The position numbers and the translations under genes are program-made. 64,000 nucleotides of DNA, taken from NCBI RefSeq assembly GCF_027366395.1, contig NZ_CP114771.1, positions 3,100,001-3,164,000 on the forward strand, written 5' to 3'. The notes under the pieces were generated by a model. It searched no databases. It saw only the letters and a list, made by a program, of their open reading frames with translations, and was not told the origin of the DNA. The first letter of the stretch is position 1; the number at the start of each line of letters is the position of its first letter. The DNA is from Endozoicomonas sp. GU-1 (lineage in GTDB: Bacteria > Pseudomonadota > Gammaproteobacteria > Pseudomonadales > Endozoicomonadaceae). This document shows, piece by piece, positions 49,931 to 59,000 of this stretch.

Positions 49931-52566
49931 CCGGCCGTCTTCATCCAGATGGGTCTGGACAAAAAGAGACGATATTGGCGGGCATCGTAAGGGGTTTCAG
50001 GGAAGTATCTGGTGATCCTGAAGTGGCAGGGAGCCACAATATCGTCAAATGCACAGGGGGAAGCCGAATGACTGTTTCTTTTCGGCTTTACCGTTGATCC
50101 GCTCTTGTGGCTGGTCTCTGGGCCTTGTTGCATGGCCTGTACAATCGTCATGATGTCTTGATCTGTTGTCTCCGGTGTCACCGTGATTTCACGGTCACGA
50201 CAACGGAGTGCAGGCCCGAACTGTACCGTGATGGGCGTCAACAGTCCGGGCATGCTATTGGCGAGGGTCTCAAGGGCCCGGCGCCGTTCTTCTGGCTTCA
50301 TTCGTGCCAGGCTTGCGGTATCTTCCTGCAGCGGGGGCAGCGGTGTCTTTAAAGCGCGAAAGGGCAGTGACAGGTGTTGTCGCAAGGCCTGATGCCAATG
50401 TTCAGGCCGCTGACTGGCCAGCTGCCGGGCGCTGCTGAACAGGTCGTCCAGTGGCAGTTGCACCGGGCGGTTCTGCTGATGCAGTGCTGTGGCCAGTTGG
50501 TGGAAGTGACCCGCCAGCCATTGGGGCAACCCTTCGGGTATCTCGGGCAATCCCTGCACCAGCCTGGCCAGGTCTTCCGGGTCAAGGGCAGACAGTCTGA
50601 TTTGGGTACAGCGGCTGGTCAGGGCCTTGCTCAGGGCTTCCCGTCCGACGAAATAGCCGGGATTGATGGTGGCAAACAGGCGAAATCCCGGTGCTGCATG
50701 GCCGGTCAACACATGATTCAGTAACCCTTCTACATAGTGGCTGGGAATCAGGTTAAGCTCACTGATGGCGATCAGTTGCCCCCGGCTCATGGCCTGTTTG
50801 ACGCTCTTTGCCAAGGTGGTCCACTGGTTCGGGTTGGCATTGATATGAACAAACGGGCGATTTATCCCTTGCTGTTGTCGCCAGAGCCGGATGGTTCTGT
50901 CCAGCACAAAATCCTTGCCCCAGCCTGCCGGGCCTTCCACCAGAATAGCGGTGCGCCCGGAGTCATCCTTGTCCAGACTTTGCCAGTAGCGGTAAGCCAG
51001 TTGCTGGACAGGCTTTGGCGAGAAGTCACCATCGGGGTTGGTGGCCTGCAGTCGTTGGATAAAATCAGTAAAGCTCGCGTCAACCCCCGCCAAAAGGGAC
51101 GGGTCTTCCTTGAACTGGCCCTGGTACCAGACGTTGAGGGTTCTGAGCCGTTGCTGGTATTCCGTGGTTACAGCACCGGCCAGACTGTCCATAAATGCCC
51201 GCCGGACCAGGGCGTTGACTTGCTCTGGGGTGCTCACGGTAGCGGCACAGTGACGGAGAATCTGGCGAACGGTGGCCAGCACATCGGTGATATCTCTGGG
51301 TGTGGTCTGCTCCAGCAGCGCCCGGAACTGGTTGTACAGGGTTAATAGCCGGTCACGGGCCTGGTGTTTCAGGTGCTCAGGCCAGGCCTGTGGCAGGTTG
51401 GGCAGAATGATGGCGTTGGCCAGCACGGTGTCCGGCAGGGGTTTGTAGAAGAAGGTGGGAATCCGTGATTTTAATGTATTATCCAGATGCCGCCCTGAAT
51501 AATGGTCCGGATTGCCGGTGAGAATAATCCGGTGCTGCTGCTGTTCAGGCAGTGTGTACTCCCGGCCCTGATAATGGAGCACCTGCGGCTGTCGGGTTAA
51601 ACCGGCCAGGGGGGCCAGCAGGCCTTCTGGCGCCAGGTTGGCTTCATCGAGCACCAGCAGGGGCGGATCTTTCGATAATGCCCACTGCAGCAGTGGCCCT
51701 TTGCGAAATTCGGTGCCATGGTCCTCCGCCCCATTGCCCATTGAATAACTGACCAGCTGCGGTCCGCCAAACAGGGCTTCCTGGGTGTCGTTGGGCCCAA
51801 GCTGAAGCACCTGACAGTCTGGATAACCAGCCCTGGCCGCAATGGCCCTGGCCATAAAGGTCTTGCCGGCTCCGGCCTCACCCTGCAGGAACACCACGGG
51901 ATGCTTTCGGACCCTCTGGGCCAAATGCTCCAGACGCCGCTCCTGACGGGACCAGTGGTGGCGCTGTCGGGCAAGGAGGGCATCGGGCAGATCCAGGCAC
52001 GGCCCGGGTAACTGATCATCAATAAAGTGGGTGGCCAGTAACTCCCGGATCTGTTGTGATTTCTGTTGATTGGTCTGATTCAGAATGGCGGCAATCTGGC
52101 TCTCCAGCGTCCCGACCGTTTGGCTAATGATGGTGTCTTGCCTTAGTAATTCCCGGTGAGCGATCAGGGTATCCTTTAAGGTTGAGCGCAGGTTTCCATC
52201 AAAAAAGCGTTTTTGCCGGGCCAGCCGAAGATCCACACCCAATCGCTGTGCCATGGGCCGCTGCCGTGCGCGGCGCGCAGCGGCGACCACATAAGTGGCG
52301 AGCTCGTTCACCGAGTTGTTATTTATGTCATCCGATTCTTTGCTGTCCTGGTGAACCGTGGCCGGACAGTGCCGGGCCAGCGCCCAGAAATCGGCCTTGA
52401 TGTCCCTAAGCTCCGGGGCCGGGTGTCGGGCCAGCCAGTGCTCCAGGGCGGATCGGTCGGCACGGTTGTCGGTGGGCTGATCCGGATAATAACCGGCAAT
52501 TTTCGCCTTGATGAAACTGTAAATCTCCGGAGCGCCGCGATACGCCTTGGCCAACAGCACATGCAA
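49891..52566 (-). CDS. Unit 2, AAA+ 1 and AAA+ 2 segment
   Basis: 891-residue open frame holding both AAA+ modules: QGEAGAGKTF, LLVLDEANLAPEG, ILTGNPDHYSGR, SRIPTFF; then VEGPAGWGKDF, AISELNLIP, FATINPGYFVGREALSKALTSRC. It ends out of frame at RLFLSRPIW, where a one-base deletion (49951-49966) separates it from the transglutaminase-like segment. The same shift is present in unit 4. The AAA+ 1 loop TLPEQQQHRI is specific to this unit. Joined to the upstream segment by a one-base loss in a G-run near 52657-52662. Confidence 0.72.
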   Translation of the reverse strand: MHVLLAKAYRGAPEIYSFIKAKIAGYYPDQPTDNRADRSALEHWLARHPAPELRDIKADFWALARHCPATVHQDSKESDDINNNSVNELATYVVAAARRARQRPMAQRLGVDLRLARQKRFFDGNLRSTLKDTLIAHRELLRQDTIISQTVGTLESQIAAILNQTNQQKSQQIRELLATHFIDDQLPGPCLDLPDALLARQRHHWSRQERRLEHLAQRVRKHPVVFLQGEAGAGKTFMARAIAARAGYPDCQVLQLGPNDTQEALFGGPQLVSYSMGNGAEDHGTEFRKGPLLQWALSKDPPLLVLDEANLAPEGLLAPLAGLTRQPQVLHYQGREYTLPEQQQHRIILTGNPDHYSGRHLDNTLKSRIPTFFYKPLPDTVLANAIILPNLPQAWPEHLKHQARDRLLTLYNQFRALLEQTTPRDITDVLATVRQILRHCAATVSTPEQVNALVRRAFMDSLAGAVTTEYQQRLRTLNVWYQGQFKEDPSLLAGVDASFTDFIQRLQATNPDGDFSPKPVQQLAYRYWQSLDKDDSGRTAILVEGPAGWGKDFVLDRTIRLWRQQQGINRPFVHINANPNQWTTLAKSVKQAMSRGQLIAISELNLIPSHYVEGLLNHVLTGHAAPGFRLFATINPGYFVGREALSKALTSRCTQIRLSALDPEDLARLVQGLPEIPEGLPQWLAGHFHQLATALHQQNRPVQLPLDDLFSSARQLASQRPEHWHQALRQHLSLPFRALKTPLPPLQEDTASLARMKPEERRRALETLANSMPGLLTPITVQFGPALRCRDREITVTPETTDQDIMTIVQAMQQGPETSHKSGSTVKPKRNSHSASPCAFDDIVAPCHFRITRYFPETPYDARQYRLFLSRPIWMKTAGCATTPSTGQMAR

Positions 52567-53324
52567 GGCTCGGCGTTGATGGCAGGGCAGCAGCCCGGGG
52601 CTACCGTCCAGCAGGCGTTCTGCCTCGCCCTGTTGCTCAAACCGATACTGAAAATCCTCCCGGTCCAGGGCGGCCTGTCCGGATAGCGCTTTTTATAGGA
52701 TTGGGGCAGAGACATCAGCAGTGAGTAGACCGGGTTTTCCGGTGCGGGTGGTGGGCTGTCGGAAACGTTGAGCAGGGCGTTGATCAATGCTGAGCCGGTG
52801 GTTTGCTGCCCCGGGGGAGGCATGAAGGTGACCTGTGCCTTTGGCAGATCCATCTTATGCCCATGAATAAACAGGTAAGGGGCGGGCAATAACAGGGTTT
52901 CCAGGTTGGCAGCCAATTCCGGGTTGCACTCCAGACCATAAAGGGTCGTTGGCGTCCCATTGACCAGGGCATCCAGCAGTCGACTGTTGGTCAGGGAAAA
53001 AGTGAAACGGCTCTGGCTGGTGAGGTTGACCTGTTGCAGGGATTCCAGGGTATCCCCGGGGTTAATCCGATAAGTGAAAGTGGCGCAGCCTGTGTTGCAG
53101 GCTCCCGTGGTTGGACAGTCGCCAGCCCTTGCAGGGAGCAACAAATCGGTTGGCAAATTGGTAAACAACTGTGGTCTTTTACTCGCCGGTAATTCCTCCA
53201 GTCGGCACAATAACCATAACCACTGTTTGTCATCCAGCTCGCCAGTAAGCACCAGTTGCCTGCAACCTTGCAGCAGATTAGCGAGCATATCCGTTTGCAC
53301 AACGGCAGTGCCCTCTACCATCAC
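52323..53324 (-). CDS. Unit 2, second N-terminal segment
   Basis: Coding from about 53355 to about 52662 (VEGTAVVQTDMLANLLQG, CRQLVLTGELDDKQWLWLL, YLFIHGHKMDLPKAQVTFMPPPG, SLPQSYKKRYPDRPPWTG). The remaining text after PPWTG is out of frame: the run GGAGG...CCGG has one base fewer than in units 1 and 3. Nearly identical to the matching part of unit 3. Confidence 0.65.
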   Translation of the reverse strand: MMVEGTAVVQTDMLANLLQGCRQLVLTGELDDKQWLWLLCRLEELPASKRPQLFTNLPTDLLLPARAGDCPTTGACNTGCATFTYRINPGDTLESLQQVNLTSQSRFTFSLTNSRLLDALVNGTPTTLYGLECNPELAANLETLLLPAPYLFIHGHKMDLPKAQVTFMPPPGQQTTGSALINALLNVSDSPPPAPENPVYSLLMSLPQSYKKRYPDRPPWTGRIFSIGLSNRARQNACWTVAPGCCPAINAEPCMCCWPRRIAALRRFTVSSRRKLPVIIRISPPTTVPTDPPWSTGWPDTRPRSLGTSRPISGRWPGTVRPRFTRTAKNRMT

Positions 53325-54507
53325 ACGGCCTTTGAGACGCTCGATTGAGCTGCCGTTTTATCACCACAAACGGGCTTTGGGGACAAAAAACGGTGCTGTC
53401 GCTGATCGTCTGATCTTTCCGGGTGTTGAGTTCGGTGGCACAGACATGGGCTACGGACAGGGATATCTGCTCAGGCAGCCGGACCCATTGCTTGTTGGCG
53501 GTAAATCCGCCAACCCGTATGGCCGTTGCCAGGGCTGCCTGGAAGCCAGTGTCTTCCCAGGGTGCATTGTTAAGCACAAGGTGGGTATTCTCTTTCAGGT
53601 TGGCCAAAGCCCCTTCAGAAAAAACCAGCCGACCCCGATCATTGAGGGTGATACCACCAAAGAGTTGATGGTACCAGTTGTCGGTGGTGGCAAAGTTGAT
53701 GTTGACGCGGAGGGCATTGGCCGGGATATCTTCCGTGGTTTTTTGGGCCAGCAAGGTTTCATCGGTCACCGGATCGGCAATATTGCAGTCGGCTTCTGAT
53801 AGGGTCTTTTCCGGCATTTGCCCCAATCTGCGCCAGAGGTCGGGGTTGGCAGGCTTACTTCCGTCTAGCATCCCGTGGTTGACCAGAAATACCCGACGGA
53901 TGTGGTCGCCCAGTGGTTTATCGTTACACTTGGGTCCCACCTGAAGAAGGTCATTAAAGCTGGCGATATCACCGGGTGTCATGGAGGTCAGGTCAAACAC
54001 CAGGGTCATCGGCTCATCCGTAAACAGTCGGCCTTCCGCTTTTTGTAATTGGCCGCCCTCTAGCCAGGTTTGTTGCATCAGGCCCTGTTTTTCCAGATCA
54101 GCCAGCGCGTGAATGCAATAAGTTGCAGGCTGTTCACGGCGTAATTGATCAATAATTCGCTGTTGGGTTAACGGAGTATTGGCAAAATAGAACTCACCGG
54201 TGCTCAGGCTCTGATGGACTAATTCCTGATCCGTTGAGCGGGCGGTGGAGTGATCGCTTTGCAAGTGAGAGGTAACTTGACAGGCGGCTGTTGTCCTTTG
54301 TCCTAAGTCAGGCGTTGGGACTTTTTGAGGTTCTATTAATCTTGATCGCTTTGCTGAAGATTGCTGAAGCTTTGTCTGTCCATCGGAAAAATCTGATATT
54401 TTCCTTATGTCTCCCTCCTGGTGTGGTAAGGAGTGGTTTATTGTTTGATTTGGCAAGGAGTGATAATTGATAACTTTGTTTATTGTTTTGTCCATTTGAT
54501 CATCCAT
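53278..54507 (-). CDS. Unit 2, N-terminal segment
   Basis: 409-residue open frame from MDDQMDK at 54507. Same N-terminal layout as the other units; coding to CPQSPFVVI, then a one-base insertion near 53351-53363 shifts the frame (units 1 and 3 read VVINRSSIERLKGH). A complete product would need two further shifts downstream. Preceded by the conserved leader (54508-54580). Confidence 0.65.
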   Translation of the reverse strand: MDDQMDKTINKVINYHSLPNQTINHSLPHQEGDIRKISDFSDGQTKLQQSSAKRSRLIEPQKVPTPDLGQRTTAACQVTSHLQSDHSTARSTDQELVHQSLSTGEFYFANTPLTQQRIIDQLRREQPATYCIHALADLEKQGLMQQTWLEGGQLQKAEGRLFTDEPMTLVFDLTSMTPGDIASFNDLLQVGPKCNDKPLGDHIRRVFLVNHGMLDGSKPANPDLWRRLGQMPEKTLSEADCNIADPVTDETLLAQKTTEDIPANALRVNINFATTDNWYHQLFGGITLNDRGRLVFSEGALANLKENTHLVLNNAPWEDTGFQAALATAIRVGGFTANKQWVRLPEQISLSVAHVCATELNTRKDQTISDSTVFCPQSPFVVIKRQLNRASQRPCDGRGHCRCANGYAR

Positions 54508-54644
54508 GCCTGATTTATGAATGCCGGTGTCATGAGATTAAGGACAACAAAATAATAAGAACGTTCCTTCCACTACAAACGCATGAACATTTATCGAGCA
54601 GTCATTGTTGAGCGGTTTGCTAATATTTCCTTCTCCCTATTTTC
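54508..54644 (-). promoter_or_regulatory. Spacer and conserved leader between units 2 and 3
   Basis: The first ~75 bases repeat the leader found before units 1 and 3 with a few substitutions. The remaining ~60 bases separate it from the stop of unit 3. No hairpin element of the kind in the other two spacers was found here. Confidence 0.45.
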
Positions 54645-56000
54645 CTAATCTGCAATCAATGCAAGAAACTCATCTAAAAGGAGCAGCAAATCATCCGTTT
54701 GAAGAACGACAGCGGAAGGTTGGTTAAAACAGTATTTTATACGTTCCGGGGGTAATTTTAATCGGGCCATGGACTCAACTTTGCAGTCATCAAGCGTAAG
54801 CCGACTATCAAGGTAAGTCTGCACTGCCTTGGAATAGTTATTATAATACCAAGTCAACCAAACGGGAGAGGTGGTATCATTCATGTGATGTGCTGCCAGC
54901 CAATAAAAGAATATTTTTTTTATTAACCCATTTAATTCTACATGCTTTTTACTCATGGATATTTCGATAATTCCTGGCCTTACTCCGGATTTTATTGATC
55001 CACCAATCTTGTCGTCTATCTCCTGGTCTGGTAAGGAAGTACAATCAAAGATAACGGGTTTGTAGTTTGTAGATTTTGATACGCTCAGGAAAGCAGCCTC
55101 GCCGGACATAAGCTTTTCAGGGATGATAATGCTGTTGCCCACAGGCTGGTGGTGGAGCTGTTGATGGATGCGAGGCTGTGATAGTTGCTCCAAAAGAGAG
55201 TGGCTCATGGTCATCGTTTTGATGAAGTCTGTGCAGAGCTTTGATAAGCGTACCTTGTCAGTTTTTTGTTCCTCAGCATTAATGGCCAGTTTCTCGGGAC
55301 TTAAAGAATATGACATAAGCATTAATTTTACCTGGTCCTTTAACTGACAGGAGTCACAGGACTCAGAGAACGTCTGTAAGATGGCCAATAATACATATTT
55401 CAGAAATTCAGGTACGGATCGGTAAAGATCACATAGCCAGTTTAAATAGTCCACATCAGGCACTTGTGCATCTATCAGGCGATATAATATCTTTATAGGC
55501 GAAATCATGAAATGATGTATCGCATCATTGCCCCAATTATCTACCATAAGCCAAGCGCTTTTTTCTATAATACTTTTCCATTCATTTATGTTTTTACCAA
55601 ACCGGTAAAACATTTGTGGCGATAATAGTATCCCCCAATTATTCTGAATCCCTCTGTAATTGCTGGAGCTTACAGGTTCTCGGTGGAATGCAGAGTAGAT
55701 ATCTTCAAGTGTGTACATAACCTCCGTCACAGCTGATTCGTTTTTGTTCAACAGGAATTGGTTTGCAAGATAATCAAAATTCTTATCAATTAAATAAAAA
55801 AAGTCTCGCGATGAACCGATAAATTGGTTGGAATAGTCATACTCCTCGGGTGGCTTCAGCGCAGATTGGTCTGGTTGATGATAATCCCCCCCAGTCGGGT
55901 TCTGCGATATCTTCAATGGTCTGTCCGCCACCCCCGAGTTGGTATTGTCGCCAGGTGCGGCCGCCATCGGGGCTGATTTCAACAAAACGGTGCGAAGCAT
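54645..56000 (-). CDS. Unit 3, C-terminal variable segment
   Basis: Coding from the poly-G tract (55886-55892) to 54645: GDYHQPDQSALKPPEEYDYSNQF, NNWGILLSPQMFYRFGKNI, VDYLNWLCDLYRSVPEFLKYVLLAILQTFS, HQPVGNSIIIPEKLMSGEAAFLSVSKS, KPVIFDCTSLPDQ, IFFYWLAAHHMND and a closing LLLLLDEFLALIAD. The first ~40 codons of the open frame, ahead of the tract, are out-of-frame text. It would be read only if the G7 tract slips or has been mis-sequenced. Confidence 0.65.
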   Translation of the reverse strand: MLRTVLLKSAPMAAAPGDNTNSGVADRPLKISQNPTGGDYHQPDQSALKPPEEYDYSNQFIGSSRDFFYLIDKNFDYLANQFLLNKNESAVTEVMYTLEDIYSAFHREPVSSSNYRGIQNNWGILLSPQMFYRFGKNINEWKSIIEKSAWLMVDNWGNDAIHHFMISPIKILYRLIDAQVPDVDYLNWLCDLYRSVPEFLKYVLLAILQTFSESCDSCQLKDQVKLMLMSYSLSPEKLAINAEEQKTDKVRLSKLCTDFIKTMTMSHSLLEQLSQPRIHQQLHHQPVGNSIIIPEKLMSGEAAFLSVSKSTNYKPVIFDCTSLPDQEIDDKIGGSIKSGVRPGIIEISMSKKHVELNGLIKKIFFYWLAAHHMNDTTSPVWLTWYYNNYSKAVQTYLDSRLTLDDCKVESMARLKLPPERIKYCFNQPSAVVLQTDDLLLLLDEFLALIAD

Positions 56001-59000
56001 TCTCTACTTGCCGCGCAGGAATACCCCAATAATGGCAGAGCACCTGGAAAATCGTCGCCTTGTGTCGGCAGGCCCCCTGTTTCTCCCTGAGCATATTCAG
56101 CAACAGCTGTTCATCTTGCCCGGTCACATTTTTGCTATCGGAAAATGTATCCAGCCAACCCAGCAACGCCCTGAGTCGTTGCGGGATATCCGGGATCCCA
56201 TGGATGTTACGCAGCTCTGCATAGGCTTTGCAGGTGTTGGTTTCGGAGTAAAAAATATTCTCTGCCAGGAGATCTTCAAGCCGTTGACTGCATAATCCCT
56301 CTGGTAATGTCAGCCATTCGCCCGGTCTCAGTTGGGTAAAATAGGTTTGCCCGGGGGCGATGATAAAGTCCACCGTAACCGGTGACGCTGAGGATGCCTG
56401 ACTTTTGATTAACAGTTGCCCTGTCAGCTCGCTTCGGGCCAGCTCAATGGGTATTTTCGGGGTGCAGCGCAGTGCCCGGAGCTGGTCTCTGGGCGTCAGG
56501 GCAGGCAGGGGCTGCCACTGGTTATTCAGGATCAGCGTAAACTTGCCGGGCAGTTCATCTGCGCCAAGGTTGGTCCGCCAGGCGCTATCATCTGGCCATC
56601 CTGGCAACGGTGTTAGCGTGCCATTTGTCCAGTCGATGGGGTAGTTACGCAACCGGCCATCTTCATCCAGACGGGTCTCCAGAAAAGTGAGATGATATTG
56701 GTGGACATCGTAAGGGCGTCTGGGGAAGTACCTGGCGACCTTGTGGTGGAGGGGAGCCACAATATCGCCAAATTTACAAGGGTAAGCCGAACGACCGGTT
56801 TGTTGTGGGTTTACCGTTGATCCGCTATTGCGGCTGGTCTCCATATTTTGCTGCATGGCTTGTGCAATGGTCATGACGTCCTGATCTGTTGCTTCCCGTG
56901 TCACCGTGATTATCCGGTCAGCACAACGGGTTACAGGCCCGAATATTACCGTGATGGGCGTCAACAGTCCGGGTATGCTATTGGCGCTGGCCTCAAGGTC
57001 CCGGCGCCGTTGTTCTTCCTGCTGGATTCGTTCCAGGCGTGCGGTATCCTCCTTCAGCGGAGGCAGCGGTGTCTGCAAGGCACGAAAGGGCAGTGACAAG
57101 TGTTTTCGCAAGGCCTGATGCCAATGTTCAGGCCGCTGGCTGGCCAGCTGCCGGGCGCTGCTGAACAGGTCGTCCAGTGCCAGTTGCACCGGGCGGTTCT
57201 GCTGATGCAGTGCTGTGGCCAGTTGGTGGAAGTGACCCGCCAGCCACTTGGGCAACCCGTCAGGTATCTTGGGCAAACCCTGCACCAGCCCTTCCAGTTC
57301 TTCCGGGGTAAGGGCTGCCAGCCTGACCTGGGTGCAGCGGCTCGTCAGGGCCTTGCTCAGCGCTTCCCGTCCGGCAAAATAGCCGGGATTGATGGTGGCA
57401 AACAGGCGAAATCCCCGTGCCGCATGGCCGGTCAACACATGATTCAGCAACCCTTCTACATAGTGGCTGGGAATCAGGTTAAGCTCACTGATGGCGATCA
57501 GTTGCCCCCGGCTCATGGCCTGTTTAACGCGCTCGGCCAGAGTGGTCCACTGGTTCGGGTTGGCATTGATATGAACAAATGGGCGATTCATCCCTTGCTG
57601 TTGTTGCCAGAGCCGGATGGTTCTCTTCAGCACAAAATCCTTGCCCCAGCCCGCCGGCCCTTCCACCAGCATGGCGGTGCGTCCCGAGTCACCCTTGTCC
57701 AGACTTTGCCAGTAGTGGTAGACCAGCTGCCGGACAGGCTCCGCAGAAAAGTCACCATCGGGGTTGGCGGCCTGCAGTCGTTGGATAAAATCAGTAAAGC
57801 TCGCGTCAACCCCCGCCAAAAGCGACGGGTCTTCCTTGAACTGGCCCCGGTACCAGACGTTGAGGGTTCTCAGCCGTTGCTGGTATTCCGTGGTTACAGC
57901 ACCGGCCAGACTGTCCATAAATGCCCGCCTGATCAGGGCGTTGACTTGCGCTGGCGTGTCGTCCCCGGTCGCGGAACAGTGACGGAGAATCTGGCGAACG
58001 GTGGCCAGCACATCGGTGATATCTCTGGGTGTGGTCTGGTCCTGCAGCTCCCGGAACTGGTTGTACAGGGTTAATAGCCGGTCACGGGCCTGTTGTTTCA
58101 GGTGATCAGGCCAGACCTGCGGTAGATTGGGCAGAATGATGGCGTTGGCCAGCACGGTCTCCGGCAAGGGGTTATAAAAGAAGGTGGGAATCCGTGATTT
58201 CAGCGTGTTATCCAGGTGCCGTCCCGAATAATGATCCGGATTACCGGTGAGAATAATCCGGTGCCGGTCCTTCAGTTCGTACTCCCGGCCCTGATAATGG
58301 AGTACCGGCGGCTTCCGGGTTAAACCGGCCAGGGGGGCAAGCAGACCCTCTGGCACCAGGTTGGCTTCATCGAGCACCAGCAGGGGTGGATCTTTCGATA
58401 ATGCCCACTGCAGCAGTGGCCCTTCACAAAATTCGGTGGCATGGTCCTCCGCCCCATTGCCCACTGAATAACTGACCAGCTGCGGTCCGCCAAACAGGGC
58501 TTCTGAGGTATGGTTGGGCCCAAGCTGAAGCACCTGACAGTCTGGATAACCAGCCCTGGCCGCAATGGCTCTGGCCATAAAGGTCTTGCCAGCTCCGGCC
58601 TCACCCTGCAGGAACACCACGGGATGCTTCCGGACCCTCTGGGCCAAATGCTCCAGACGCCGCTCCTGCCGGGACCAGTGATGGCGCTGTCGGGCAAGGA
58701 GGGCATCGGGCAGATCCTGACACGGCCCGGGTAACTGATCATCAATAAAGTGGGTGGCCAGTAATTCCCGGATCTGTTGTGATTTCTGTTGATCGGTCTG
58801 ATCCCCCATCAGAATGGCGGCAATCTGGCTCTCCAGCGTCCCGACTGTTTGGCTGATGATGTTGCCCTGCCTGAGTGATGCCCGGTGAGCAATCAGGGTA
58901 TCTTTTAAGGTTGAGCGCAGGTTTCCATCAAAAAAGCGTTTTTGCCGGGCCAGCCGAAGATCCACACCCAATCGCTGTGCCATGGGCTGCTGCCGTGCGC

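Noticed and set aside
57100..58074. 324-codon plus-strand open frame in the array
   Set aside because: Shadow of the AAA+ coding strand; equivalent plus-strand frames recur in each unit because the units are homologous.
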